A DNA stretch of 64,000 nt from Thiocapsa sp. GTDB lineage: Bacteria > Pseudomonadota > Gammaproteobacteria > Chromatiales > Chromatiaceae. The notes beneath the pieces were generated by a model, which saw nothing but the letters and a program-made list of their open reading frames with translations, was not told the DNA's origin and ran no database searches. Positions 36,689 through 46,574 of this stretch are shown piece after piece. The position numbers and the translations under genes were made by a program. Every line of letters starts with the position of its first letter. Position 1 is the stretch's first letter. The stretch covers positions 4,034,001-4,098,000 of the forward strand of contig NZ_CP073760.1 in NCBI RefSeq assembly GCF_018399035.1. The letters run 5' to 3'.

Positions 36689-37729
36689 ATGCACCTGTTC
36701 TCCACGCTGGCCGCGGCCACCGCCATCACTCTGGCACTCGCCGGGGCGCATACCGCCACGGCTGCCGAACCCGCTCCTCGGGAGGCAGCTCCGGCGGCAG
36801 TGCCGGCGGGCGAAACCCCGGCCGAATCCGGCGACCCCGCAGATGTCGTCGCCAGGATCAACGGCGTCGCGATCCCTCGCGCAGAGCTGGATCGCAATAG
36901 CCGCCCCTTGTTGGCCAGGATGGGCCCCGCGGACTCCATCACTCCCGATCAACGCAAGCTCGTCGAGGAGACCGCGAAAGAGAACCTGATCCGCTCCGAG
37001 CTCCTATATCAGCTCGCGATGAAACAGGACATCCCCGATCTCGACCGGCAGGTCGATGAGCAGTTCGCCCTCATCAAGTCGCGTTCGCCGAGCGAAGAGG
37101 AGTGGAACGACGCGCTCGCAGAGAATGGCATCACCTCGGATGGGCTGCGTGAGCAGCTCAAACGCGGGCTCATGATCAATACGTTCGTCCAGAACGAGGT
37201 GTTGTCTAAGATCGAGATGACCGACGCACAACTCAAAGCCTTCTACGACGAGAATCCCGAAACCTTCAGTAAGCCGGAATCGATGCGCGCGAGCCACATC
37301 TTGATCGGTGTCGATACGGGTGCCGGCGCCGAGGAGAAGGAGATCGCCAAGCAGAAGGCCGACGCGATGCTCGAAAAGGTGAAGTCCGGCGCCGATTTCG
37401 CCGAGCTGGCCAAGAGCGAGTCGACCTGCCCCAGCGCCGCGCAAGGTGGCGATCTCGGCGAGTTCGGACGGGGTCAGATGGTCGCACCCTTTGAAAATGC
37501 CGCGTTCGCTCTGGAATCGGGCGACGTGAGCGAAGTGGTGGAGACCCAGTTCGGGTATCACATCATCAAGGCGACGGACAAGAACGAGGCTTCAGTCGTG
37601 CCCTTTGAAGAGGTGAAGGGACGCATCGAGAAACAGTTGAAGACCCAGCAGGTGCAACAAGATCTTATGGCCAAGATCGAGGAGCTCAGATCGACGTCCG
37701 TGATCGAGTTTTCCGACCAGAACCCGTAA
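36689..37729 (+). CDS. Periplasmic peptidyl-prolyl isomerase of the parvulin type (PpiC/SurA-like)
   Basis: 346 residues with a signal peptide (MHLFSTLAAATAITLALAGAHTATA) and an Ala/Pro-rich linker. A SurA-like helical region (VVARINGVAIPRAELD to NTFVQNEVLSKIEMTD) is followed by one parvulin domain: SMRASHILIGVDTG, SAAQGGDLGEFGRGQMV and ETQFGYHIIKATDK. It should help fold outer-membrane or periplasmic proteins. The ATG at 36689 follows a 60-base gap after DUF2256. Confidence 0.92.
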   Translation: MHLFSTLAAATAITLALAGAHTATAAEPAPREAAPAAVPAGETPAESGDPADVVARINGVAIPRAELDRNSRPLLARMGPADSITPDQRKLVEETAKENLIRSELLYQLAMKQDIPDLDRQVDEQFALIKSRSPSEEEWNDALAENGITSDGLREQLKRGLMINTFVQNEVLSKIEMTDAQLKAFYDENPETFSKPESMRASHILIGVDTGAGAEEKEIAKQKADAMLEKVKSGADFAELAKSESTCPSAAQGGDLGEFGRGQMVAPFENAAFALESGDVSEVVETQFGYHIIKATDKNEASVVPFEEVKGRIEKQLKTQQVQQDLMAKIEELRSTSVIEFSDQNP

Positions 37730-38012
37730 CTCCGTTCTCGGCAAAGCACTCCTCGTCCGCAACCGATCTCGGGATTCCCCCGGCACAGCGGGGGACGAGA
37801 CGGGGCGAGCGCGCCGAAGCATAGACGCGATCTGCGCGACACCTTCGTGGCACGACTTCACTTGCCTCGCTCGTAAACCCGGCTACGTTGCTGATCGGAG
37901 CGGTAGGGACAAGCGTAGCGAATGAAGATCGGGTAGCGATGCGGTTGATGTGGAGAGGAGGCCGGGCGTCCTTGCCCGAGGTTTATCCAATTAGGAGCTT
38001 AAGCCGCCGCGC

Positions 38013-38432
38013 TCAAAGCCCGACAACGCCGCCGTCCTCGCGGGTGATGACGATGGTTGCCGAGCGGGGGCGTCGGCCGGTAGGATTCGGCGTTACGAAG
38101 GGATCGTTCGGATGCCGGTAGACGGCGCCGCTGTCCGGCCAGTTGCTGGTGAAGCTACCGACGCCGGAGCGGTCGCCCGGGTGCTGGAAGTTCACGAACA
38201 AGTTCTTGCCGTCGGGTGTCGACACCACGCCGGTCGTCTCCTGATTGAATGGCCCCGCCAGGAAGCGCTTGATCTCGCCGGTGATCGGGTTGGCGGCCAA
38301 CATCTGGTTCTCGCCGAAGGGTCCGGTGCCTTGCTGTGATCTACTCATGTCGGTCTGGATCCACAGAATACCGTGCTGGTCGATCCAGACACCGTCCGGG
38401 CTGGCGAAGATATTGGCTCTCCAGGATCTCAT
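38013..38432 (-). pseudogene. PhoX-type alkaline phosphatase, C-terminal fragment
   Basis: The readable part starts at RANIFASPDGVWIDQHGILWIQTD and continues NQMLAANPITGEIKRFLAGP, TGVVSTPDGKNLFVNFQHPG to a stop at 38013. This is the end of the PhoX (DUF839) beta-propeller phosphatase, which needs calcium and iron and is exported by Tat. The 5' 75 percent is absent: the sequence changes at the ISL3-type element on its right. The 280 bases to its left hold nothing I recognise. Confidence 0.85.
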
Positions 38433-39860
38433 GGGGTTATGATATTTTATAAATCAACAACCTGAAGCTTGCCTGCGGGCAGAACCCCATTCGGACGCGG
38501 CCTATAATGATGTTTGACACCGATACCCTTCAGACCCTGCTGAACCTGCCTGATCTCGCCATTGATCGCGTTGTGCTCGGCGAGCGCAGAACGCTCCAGA
38601 TCCATGTCCACAGCACCTTGGAGGGAACGCACTGTCACCGTTGCGGCAAGCCGATCGACCATGGCTACGGGCTTGGGCAAGAGATCAAGCTGCGGCACTT
38701 ACCGGTGTTCGACTACCACACCGTCCTTGTTTTGCGACCCAAACGCTATCAGTGCCACTCCTGCGAGGGGCGGCCGACGACGAGTCAGATGCTGTCGTGG
38801 TATTCGCCACGCGCCTCGGTTACGAAGGCCTTCGAGCAGCAAATGCTGCTCGAGTTGATCAACAGTACGCTCGAGGATGTGAGTCTCAAGCATGCCGTCG
38901 GTGTCGATGCGCTGCAGGGCATTCTGGATCGCCGCATCGAGCCCGAGGTCGATTGGAACGGGATCGAGACGCTGGAGGTCATCGGCATCGACGAGATTGC
39001 GTTGAAGAAGGGCCATCGCGATTTTGTCGTCGTGATCAGTGCCTACGTGAATGATCGGCTCCGCGTCATCGCCCTGCTCCCGGCACGGACCAAGGCCGTC
39101 GTGGAGGCGTTTTTCGAAGCATTCCCAAGCGCTTACGGCGCACGGTCGAGGTTGTCTGCTCGGACCTTTACCAAGGCTTCATCGGGGCCGCGAAGGCCGT
39201 GTTCGGCAAACGCGTCCTCATCTGCGCGGACCGCTTTCATGTCGCTCGCTTGTATCGCGAGGGACTCGAAACCCTGCGCAAGCGCGAGTTCAAGCGGCTG
39301 CGTCGCACGCTCTCCAAAGCGTCCCTTGATGAGCTCAAGAACGCGCATTGGGTCCTGCGGCATCGTCGCGCCGACCTGAATGCCGATGAGCGTCGCCTCC
39401 TCAATCGCCTCTTCGCCCACTCCCCGAAACTCAAAGAAGCGTACGAAGCCTGCGAGGCGCTCACCGCCATCTACGACAGTCGCCTGTCGAAAGGTCAAAG
39501 CAAACGTAAACTGCGCGGTTGGATGCGCCGCGTCACCAACCGCAAGCTCACGTGTTTCGATCGTTTCCTCGGCACGCTCGAGACCCGCTTCGAGGAGATC
39601 ACGAATTATTTCGTCGGCCGCCGGACCAGTGGCTTTGTGGAAGGGCTCAACAATAAGCTCAAAGTCATCAAGCGCCGCTGCTATGGAATGACGAGCCTCA
39701 AACACTTCTACCAGAGGGTGTACCTGGATCTCAATGGATACGCCAAGTTCGGAACCGTTCGTTGATAAAACAAGCGCTTGCCAGGTCGAGCGCTCAGCCA
39801 TTTTCGGGGTTTCTCGTGTACGGCGAAATGCGGCATAAGTGCCTGTTTTAAAATAACTCA
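38433..39860 (+). mobile_element. ISL3-family insertion sequence (ends approximate)
   Basis: Defined by the transposase and by the breakpoint with the PhoX fragment near 38433. AT-rich ends (GGGGTTATGATATTTTAT on the left; TTTTAAAATAACTCATG on the right near 39848-39864) could be terminal repeats but align poorly, so the limits are uncertain. Confidence 0.6.
38507..39765 (+). pseudogene. ISL3-family transposase with one frameshift
   Basis: The frame starts MMFDTDTLQTLLNLPDLAIDRV, has the zinc finger CHRCGKPIDHGYG and YQCHSCEGRPTT, then EVIGIDEIALKKGHRDF. After 39130 (EAF) a one-base loss shifts it; the second frame gives VCSDLYQGFIGAAKAVFGKRVLICADRFHVARLYRE and SGFVEGLNNKLKVIKRRCYG. Together they form a complete ISL3 DDE transposase. 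It has split the PhoX gene on its left. Confidence 0.88.
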
Positions 39861-40119
39861 TGCGTCCCCCTGAAATCCGGGAGAGCCCCCGCGCTTTGAC
39901 CACGTGCAGGTTTGGCCGAGGTTACAAGCGAGGGCCGCGATCCCGCTCGCCGCTCTACCCGGAGCTGCGCGTGTCCATGGGGCGGTACCTGCGCGTATGA
40001 ATGCCGCCGCGGCTGCAGGCGAGGAATAGGATCTTGCAATCGCGGAATACGGCGCTTGGGGGCCGAGAAGCCCATGTCCCCGACGTGGCGTCGGGGGCTG
40101 ACTGAAGGAACGTCGATAT

Positions 40120-41991
40120 CTATTGGTCCGATCTGCAATCGGTAGCCTGCCTCATCACCTGGCCTCGCGTGTCGAAATGAATGGTGACGACATCGTTGTA
40201 GACCCGACGCTCAGTGTCAGTGACATTGTAGTCCTCGTCCATCATCGGGAATACGTAGACAGGGGTCAGAGTCATTTCGGCGCCGCATCGCGTCCTCGTC
40301 AAATCCATCTGAAGGTGTCCGTAGTGCAGTCCTCCGTCGATCAATCGCGGGTTGCCGTTTGTATCCGGAGCCCAGGTTTCGGGCGCCTCCGCGCTGGCTG
40401 ACCATTCCGAACGTGTATTGAACCGAATCGGCGCGTAGGAGCCATCCGGCTGCAGCGCAAGCTGCTCGCCGCGCAGTCCATCGGCGGCTACGCCGACATC
40501 ATAGGACTGGAAGCCGACTCCGTCGCCATCCTCGTCGATATAGGAGCGCTCGAACATCTCGTCATGACCGCTGAGGACGGCAGCCACGCCGTAAGCCTCG
40601 AACATCGGCGTATAGGCACGCATCGCAACGCCGGATTGATTATCCGGGTACTCATGGTTCGGGGGCGTGCCATGCACCCCGTTCGAGTAGGCTGCGTGAT
40701 GGAACTGAACCAGAATAATCCGGCCTTCCGCGCGAGCGCTGGCCAACTGCTCCTCGGCCCAGTTCCACTGAGCGGAGCCGGGGTTGAAACTTGGAAGATC
40801 AGGCACGCCGCCGAAGAGGAGATCGAAGGCAGCGGCATACTCGTCGGCCTTGAACGCGCCCTGGGTATCCGTGGAAAGGTTGGCCTGCGTTAGGCTGCTG
40901 TCGTCGCCGGAGAAGGTCGGATTCGACAACTCGCCGGTCCTCGTATCCTCGTCCGGTATGCCGTTGGTCGAGTCCAGGGTGATGACGGTCACAGGACCGA
41001 AATCGACCCGGTAGTAGGAGTCCTTGAAATGAGGGTTATCGGAATCGCCGAAGGTGTCGAAGTAAGCGTGATACTTGTTCCGTGAGATGACGACTGGGCT
41101 GCGGTCGCTCGCAGAACCGTAGCCAGCGTTGAGGGCTGCATAAGTCTCCCAATTGCCGAGCGCCGGCAACACCGGGATGCGTCCGGCGAGGCTTCCATGC
41201 TCGCCGGCAAAGTAGCGAAACCACTCATCCCAAGCCGGTTGGTAACCGGCGCCCTGGACCAGGTCACCGGCGACCAACATCAGATCCGGTCGAGCCCCCT
41301 CGATGATGGACATGTTCGCCTTGAGCGCCGCATCCTGGGTCATCGGATAGCGGAGCGTGAACTCGCCATAGCGTGTGGTCGAGCCGTGTTGCGCAGCGTA
41401 TAGTGACCCCTCGCCCGGTCGTTTGATCGACTCCTCGGTATAGCCTGTGATCGGATGCAGCTCCCACTCGCGTTTCTCGATGCGTCCTCTCGGTTCCGTT
41501 TCGGTATCGGAAAAGGCGATGATGCGCAGGTGCTTCCACTCATCCGCGCTCGGCGCCGCATTGAACTTACCGCGGAACACTTTGCCGTCTTGCTGGACGA
41601 AATAGCGATAGGTTCGGCCGGCATGCAGACCATCGATGGTCACCGAGTGCTTGTAATTGCTGTTCGACTTTAACCAGGATCCCTGTTCGAGGCCGGCGAT
41701 CTCCTGGGTGAGCTCCAACTCGGTATACTCGAGTAGGTCAAGATACCGTGGGGACGACCGGTACAAGGCTTTGACGCCTGGCCCGATCATGACCAAGGCG
41801 CCCGCCGATGGGGTCTCGGAAATCCAGCTAATCGTCATCTGGTCGGACGCCGGTTTCTCGAGGAAGGGCAGGACCCTGAAGCCAGGGCTTGGATCCGGTG
41901 CGGAATCGACGGCGACGGCGGGAAAACCAATGGTCGCAAGGCATAGGACGACGGTGAGCGCCGAAGCTTTGGAGCGATCTTCGTAAGTCAT
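40120..41991 (-). CDS. Secreted metallophosphoesterase with altered active-site motifs
   Basis: 623 residues with a signal segment (ALTVVLCLATIGFPAVAV) and a purple-acid-phosphatase-like N-terminal domain (MTISWISETPSAGALV, HAGRTYRYFVQ). The phosphoesterase blocks are IIAFSDTETEP, LMLVAGDLVQGAGYQP, PALGNWETYAALN, VQFHHAAYSNG and VLSGHDEMFERSY. The usual GNHE histidine is tryptophan (GNWE) and the usual GHxH is GHDE, so metal binding or substrate may differ from classical members. It is divergent from the PhoD-like gene across 426 bases. Confidence 0.85.
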   Translation of the reverse strand: MTYEDRSKASALTVVLCLATIGFPAVAVDSAPDPSPGFRVLPFLEKPASDQMTISWISETPSAGALVMIGPGVKALYRSSPRYLDLLEYTELELTQEIAGLEQGSWLKSNSNYKHSVTIDGLHAGRTYRYFVQQDGKVFRGKFNAAPSADEWKHLRIIAFSDTETEPRGRIEKREWELHPITGYTEESIKRPGEGSLYAAQHGSTTRYGEFTLRYPMTQDAALKANMSIIEGARPDLMLVAGDLVQGAGYQPAWDEWFRYFAGEHGSLAGRIPVLPALGNWETYAALNAGYGSASDRSPVVISRNKYHAYFDTFGDSDNPHFKDSYYRVDFGPVTVITLDSTNGIPDEDTRTGELSNPTFSGDDSSLTQANLSTDTQGAFKADEYAAAFDLLFGGVPDLPSFNPGSAQWNWAEEQLASARAEGRIILVQFHHAAYSNGVHGTPPNHEYPDNQSGVAMRAYTPMFEAYGVAAVLSGHDEMFERSYIDEDGDGVGFQSYDVGVAADGLRGEQLALQPDGSYAPIRFNTRSEWSASAEAPETWAPDTNGNPRLIDGGLHYGHLQMDLTRTRCGAEMTLTPVYVFPMMDEDYNVTDTERRVYNDVVTIHFDTRGQVMRQATDCRSDQ

Positions 41992-42417
41992 GAGGGCAAA
42001 GTCCTGAAGAAGCGACGTGACCTAGTCTTTGTCGCGTCGGGTTGGTGGAAAGCTGGCGGGAGAGGTCCGAGCAAACTAGCAGGCCATTGCGACGTGTCCG
42101 TTAAGGTTTATGGAACAGGGTAAGTCGACGGCTCGGATTTACGGCTCTCCAGTTAGTTCGGACGCGACTTTGGGGTGCGCTCTCTGATGTCGTTAGCCCG
42201 GTAGCTCAGCTCATGTGCCCGCAGCCTCTCGTTCTCGTTGTTGATCGGGGCGCCGCTTGGACTGACTGTTCAGCGGTCTCGTCTTCTTACGGTCATCTTT
42301 TTCCGATACCGTAGTCGCGCTCGAAGCCGGCGCACACCGCGACGGGGTTGACAGCGAATGGGGCAAGCGGCCGGCAGGCGACGCTTTACATTTAGACCGT
42401 GACGATTGGAGCACAGC
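41992..42417. other. Divergent promoter region between two phosphatase genes
   Basis: 426 bases separate the start of the metallophosphoesterase from the start of the PhoD-like gene. No open frame is convincing. I looked for a Pho box (CTGTCAT direct repeats) and saw no clear one. Confidence 0.5.
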
Positions 42418-45270
42418 GTGGTGGATACCTCGAGACGTCGTTTTCTAGCCACGACCATTGCAAGCGCAGCGGGCCTAGCTGCTCCCGGACCATTGCGAGC
42501 CGCGGTCACGGATAGCGACGATGTGCCGTCCAATCCGACGCAGCAGTCACGCGATCACTTTCCGCAGTCGGTCGCCTCGGGCGATCCGCGCGCAACGAGT
42601 GTCGTCCTCTGGACGCGCGCCATCGATCCCGAAAGGGCCTCGCAGGATCTCGGTATTCGACTGCAGGTGTCCGCCGACCCTCGGTTCTCGGCTCCCTTAC
42701 TAATCGATTTCCCGGTGACGGCGCTCGTCGAGCACGATCATTGCGTGCGGGTCAAGGTGACTGACCTCGAGCCGGCACAGCATTATTTCTTTCGTTTTCT
42801 GCTGCGGGAGCGTGCAGGTCACTGGCTGCAGAGCCCGGTTGGCCGGACCCGCACGGCGCCGTTACCGGAAACCGATATCCCAATCAAGGTCGCCTTCATC
42901 AACTGTCAGGATTATGTCGGCCGCTACTACAACACCCTGCTTCCTCTGCTGAGCGAAGCGCACGACGACATCGACGTGCTGATACACCTAGGCGATGCGA
43001 TCTACGAGACGGCCGGTGGAGACTTCCGCAGCACCGACGGTCTTGATCCCTCGCGGACCTACGATCTGACCTCGCCCGGCTTCTGGCGCACGGGCGTTCG
43101 GCTTGAACAACAGCAGCAGGTTCCGCGCGAGGACGGCGACGGTTTCTACGCATCGAAGTCGGCCAACACGCTCGACGATTATCGCTATACCCACCAAGTG
43201 TATCGTTCCGACGAGATCTGGCAGGCGGTTTTGGAACGCTTTCCGATGATCGCGATCTGGGATGATCATGAGTACACGGACGATTGCTGGGGAGCCAACA
43301 CCACTTACGACGACGGGGTGCTGTTGGAGAAGGGAGACCCCGAGCTGCCGGGGAACTCGGATGATTGGGGGCCGACGAACGACGGCGTGGCGACCGGCGA
43401 GGGCTCGGTGCGGATCCAGCGACGCCTCGACGCCGAGCGGGCCTGGTTCGAGTACATGCCGATCGACGATCGTCGCGGGAGCGGGCCTGCCGACAGTCCG
43501 ATTCGCTTTGACCGCGATGGGCAGGGTCGGACGGTCGAGAACAATCTGTCCGACTTTGATTCCGAAGGGCGCGCAAGCGCGCGGGGTGGCGTCAAGATTT
43601 GGGGCAGCTTCCGGTTCGGACGTCACCTTGAGCTCTTCATGACCGATTATCGGACCTTCCGCCCGGACCATCCGATCGACGAAGCGGCGTGGCCCGGGGT
43701 CGGCCTCGTGCTGAGGGAGGAGCTGGCCGACGACGAGCTCTATGACGCGTACGAGCGGCTTGATGAGACCCGGGCAGACCTCGCCCTATCCGTCCCGGGC
43801 TTCACCTATCCAAGTCAAAAAGCGCGCCTGGTCAACCTCGCGTCGGAAGAGCAGGCACAGCCGGGATTGACGACAGCGATGCTGGCGCAACTTGGGCTGG
43901 ATTACTCGGCGAGCTACTACGCCGAGATGGGCTATGCCGATGACGACAGCGGGGCGGAAATCAGTGTAGGCGCGATGAGGAAGGCGAAGCGTGCCCTGCT
44001 GGACGTTGAGCATGGCGACCCCTTGTTGCCGCCGGACCACTTCCGCGTCGATGCCGACAGCGCCAATGCATTGATCAATAAGCTCAACAGCTCCCGTCCT
44101 CGGAATCGACGTTTCGCCCTGCTTCCGGTCGGCGCCCCGGCGAAGGACGGCTTGTCGTATCGCAGTCTCGGGAAGCTGGGACTTGGCGGTACCTTTGGCG
44201 GATTCCTCGGCGGACGCTATCTATGCGTGAAACCGGCGATCGATCTCTGGTCGGAGCACCTGCTGCGCATCGGGTCGAGGCGGGTCGATGTGCTCGGCGA
44301 CGAGCAAGAAGCCTTTCTTCGGGAGGCGATTCCCGCCTCGAACGCGAGTTGGAAGGTGATTGGAAGCTCGGTGTCCTTCAGCTCGCTGGTGATTAACCTG
44401 GCGCGCGACTTCGCGACCATCGATCCACGAGACCCGACGATCAGGACCTTGATCACGCGCTTGGCGTCACTCGGCGAGGAGGCGGGTGATTTGGGCCGAC
44501 AGGCCGCGGCCCTGCTTTCGTTCCCCGAGCGCGCCGGCAGCGAAACGCCCGCCTTGGTGGAGAAACTCATCGCCCTCCTGCTGCCGAATGAGTATTACCT
44601 CAATTGCGACCATTGGGACGGCTTCGCCGCAAAGAAGGTACAGCTGCTTCGCGAGCTTTTCATCCCCAACAACTGCATTCTGATCGCCGGCGACATTCAC
44701 TCGAACTACGTCAGCGAATTTACTTCGGCGACCGATCCAGGCGCCAAGGCTATTTGCTTGACCGTAGCGGGGGTATCGTCCGAGACCTTTCAGTCTTTCG
44801 TCGCGTCGGCATTGGGTAATCTTCCTCCCATCATCGGCTTGCTCAACGCCAAGCTGAACCTGCTACTCGAGTCAGGCGTCAGTGGTTCCGAGCGCTCGCT
44901 CGAAGATCGATGCGTGACGGGTGTCGACTCATTCGTGCTGCAGGGCGTCAGCGAGAAGATGCCTTTGGCGCGCGCCGATGAGCATGGCGTCGTCATCATG
45001 CGCATCGATCGCAAGGGTGCCGACGCGGCCTATTACAGCACGCCGCCGGATCGCCCTGAACTGCCCGATAATCCGAACAGCCAGGCCGATCCGAAGAAAA
45101 ACAACGCAGTTGGTCTGGCTTATTACCATCCAGCTCAGGCCAGATCCTTCGTTCGCGCCGTGGAAGCGACCAGGCACCGGGTTGAGATACGCGCTACGGG
45201 GTCGGTGACCGTCGTCAAGGGTACGCCGGACTCAACGGCGCCATTAGCCGACATCGATACGAATTGCTGA
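42418..45270 (+). CDS. PhoD-like alkaline phosphatase, Tat-exported
   Basis: 950 residues. The N-terminus has a Tat signal (SRRRFLATTIASAAGLAAPG). PhoD features follow: DHFPQSVASGDPRATSVVLWTR, the N-terminal beta domain, then FINCQDYVGRYYN, LIHLGDAIYET, MIAIWDDHEYTDD and LIAGDIHSNYVSEF. It should hydrolyse phosphodiesters or phosphotriesters in the periplasm with metal cofactors. At about 950 residues it is far longer than Bacillus PhoD. I chose the GTG at 42418, seven bases after GGAG; TTG at 42406 is also in frame. Confidence 0.88.
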   Translation: MVDTSRRRFLATTIASAAGLAAPGPLRAAVTDSDDVPSNPTQQSRDHFPQSVASGDPRATSVVLWTRAIDPERASQDLGIRLQVSADPRFSAPLLIDFPVTALVEHDHCVRVKVTDLEPAQHYFFRFLLRERAGHWLQSPVGRTRTAPLPETDIPIKVAFINCQDYVGRYYNTLLPLLSEAHDDIDVLIHLGDAIYETAGGDFRSTDGLDPSRTYDLTSPGFWRTGVRLEQQQQVPREDGDGFYASKSANTLDDYRYTHQVYRSDEIWQAVLERFPMIAIWDDHEYTDDCWGANTTYDDGVLLEKGDPELPGNSDDWGPTNDGVATGEGSVRIQRRLDAERAWFEYMPIDDRRGSGPADSPIRFDRDGQGRTVENNLSDFDSEGRASARGGVKIWGSFRFGRHLELFMTDYRTFRPDHPIDEAAWPGVGLVLREELADDELYDAYERLDETRADLALSVPGFTYPSQKARLVNLASEEQAQPGLTTAMLAQLGLDYSASYYAEMGYADDDSGAEISVGAMRKAKRALLDVEHGDPLLPPDHFRVDADSANALINKLNSSRPRNRRFALLPVGAPAKDGLSYRSLGKLGLGGTFGGFLGGRYLCVKPAIDLWSEHLLRIGSRRVDVLGDEQEAFLREAIPASNASWKVIGSSVSFSSLVINLARDFATIDPRDPTIRTLITRLASLGEEAGDLGRQAAALLSFPERAGSETPALVEKLIALLLPNEYYLNCDHWDGFAAKKVQLLRELFIPNNCILIAGDIHSNYVSEFTSATDPGAKAICLTVAGVSSETFQSFVASALGNLPPIIGLLNAKLNLLLESGVSGSERSLEDRCVTGVDSFVLQGVSEKMPLARADEHGVVIMRIDRKGADAAYYSTPPDRPELPDNPNSQADPKKNNAVGLAYYHPAQARSFVRAVEATRHRVEIRATGSVTVVKGTPDSTAPLADIDTNC

Positions 45271-45324
45271 TCTGCGAGTCTGCCGAGGTTACGCAATCGT
45301 CGAGGCTTCGGTGCCGTGGCCGGG

Positions 45325-45954
45325 TCACGGCCACGGCACGAGTCGCCGGACGACCGGAATCCATGGCGCCTCGCGACGCACCGTGCGCCCGCACTGGGCC
45401 AAGTGTGTCTTCATGCTCTGCGCTGAAGCCGCGCGCTTGCGTGTGCGTTGCGGCGGCCGCCCCGGAAATATCTCATCTCGCCAGCCGCGCGCGGAGGTGC
45501 GCAGCATCCAGCGGGTCAGGCGCAGGTTCAGCCGACACAGGAGAATGGGAGCTTCGGGCTTGCGGGGCGGTACGCGAACGGGCGTTCGCCGCCGCGACGC
45601 AAGGCGGTCGCGCGAGCGCGCCAGATTGACGACCGTCGTGGTCCAATCTGCCAGAGCGCGTCGTACCCGAGACCACGCGCGCTGGAATGCACGCTCGATC
45701 GGAGGCGTGTGCGACGCCCTCACCGACGCGACTGGATTCAAGAGGGCATGGACACGCTCTTGGATCGCCGGGGCGTCAAGTTTCTCTACCTCGTAATGAA
45801 CGACCAGGCTCGCGCAGGCCGGATTCGCCCGGACCGTCAAGATACCGGCTTGTCCACGGAGCGCCAATTCGATGCGGTCCGCAACACCTCGATCCTGATG
45901 CAGGGCCGAAATGCGCAACCGCAAGCGCCCGCTCGTCTGATGGCATACCTTCAT
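45325..45954 (-). CDS. HMA_2-domain small protein
   Basis: About 209 residues. The N-terminal 75 have the heavy-metal-associated-like fold of HMA_2: VCHQTSGRLRLRISAL, RIELALRGQAGILTVRANPACASLVVHYE. The metal-binding CxxC of true HMA domains is absent. A basic middle leads to CRLNLRLTRWMLRTSARGW, a possible amphipathic membrane helix. The frame starts at ATG 45952-45954 (a GTG precedes it). It lies downstream of a small membrane-protein gene on the same strand. Function unknown. Confidence 0.7.
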   Translation of the reverse strand: MKVCHQTSGRLRLRISALHQDRGVADRIELALRGQAGILTVRANPACASLVVHYEVEKLDAPAIQERVHALLNPVASVRASHTPPIERAFQRAWSRVRRALADWTTTVVNLARSRDRLASRRRTPVRVPPRKPEAPILLCRLNLRLTRWMLRTSARGWRDEIFPGRPPQRTRKRAASAQSMKTHLAQCGRTVRREAPWIPVVRRLVPWP

Positions 45955-46019
45955 CACGGTTCCGTCCCGATCGACTCGGCTCTGATAAACACAGGCGCGA
46001 TATTAAGAAGAATCATTCT

Positions 46020-46290
46020 TGATAACAAGTTTCCCGGTGATCGGGCCGTCAGCGACGCCGCCGGGTTGCTGGCCCCTTCGCATCGCCCGGAAACCTCCTT
46101 CCACCGCAGGCTGAGCAGCGATCCGGCCAGCCCGGCAAGTCCGAGCAGGAAGATGGTGCCCTCGACCCAGCCGATCGCGGCCAGACAGAGGTCCTGGGTG
46201 ACCCCCCCAGATCCAGACCCACTTGCGGATGGCCTGCCGCCGGACAATCTCGCCGATCAGGATCCGCGGCAGTTTCAACAATGCTCTCAC
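46020..46290 (-). pseudogene. Small membrane protein split at a seven-G run
   Basis: From a GTG at 46288-46290 the frame reads LLKLPRILIGEIVRRQAIRKWVWIWG and is then shifted by a run of seven G (minus strand; C at 46202-46208). The next frame gives VTQDLCLAAIGWVEGTIFLLGLAGLAGSLLSLRWKEV, a membrane helix. A run of six G would make one continuous protein. It probably belonged with the HMA_2 gene downstream. Confidence 0.55.
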
Positions 46291-46354
46291 GGAGACACGG
46301 AGGCACGGAGAGCGACGAGAAAGAGCTCCCGTGTTCTCCGTGTCTCCGTGAGAG
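46284..46354. repeat. Inverted repeat of the CTCTCACGGAGACACGGAG type
   Basis: The left arm, CTCTCACGGAGACACGGAG, at 46284-46302 is mirrored by CTCCGTGTCTCCGTGAGAG at 46336-46354, around a 33-base loop. Words of this kind are widely dispersed in many genomes. It lies between the membrane-protein remnant and the mutarotase gene. Confidence 0.85.
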
Positions 46355-46574
46355 ATCTTTTAGGAACCGATCCGTCGCAAGCCGCCACCTCGGGCGCCAT
46401 GGGCGCCTTGCGGAGGAGGGGCTCGGGAGCTACGCTCCCGGCCACCCGTCGCGATCGGGCTCGGCCCTCCGCCGAGAACGCGGGATGCCGAGCGCGCGAG
46501 CCCCGGCGGTCCCCGGATTCCTTGCCACACGGGCCTTTCCAGACGAATCGCCCCACCGACCCGGAGAATCATCC

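Noticed and set aside
37770-37800. Hairpin TCCCCC-N8-GGGGGA downstream of the PpiC gene considered as a terminator
   Set aside because: The stem is only six base pairs and no T-run follows.
39133-39903. A 256-codon minus-strand frame across the ISL3 element, beginning near ATAACTCATGCG
   Set aside because: Antisense to the second half of the ISL3 transposase; its spurious start lies at the element end.
42180-42260. Possible tRNA suggested by TAGCCCGGTAGCTCAGCTCATGTGCC
   Set aside because: GGTAGCTCAG looks like a D-loop, but no matching acceptor stem, anticodon arm or GTTCGA T-loop follows within tRNA distance.
41992-42417. Pho box search upstream of the phosphatase genes
   Set aside because: No pair of CTGTCAT-like heptamers with the right spacing was found on either strand.
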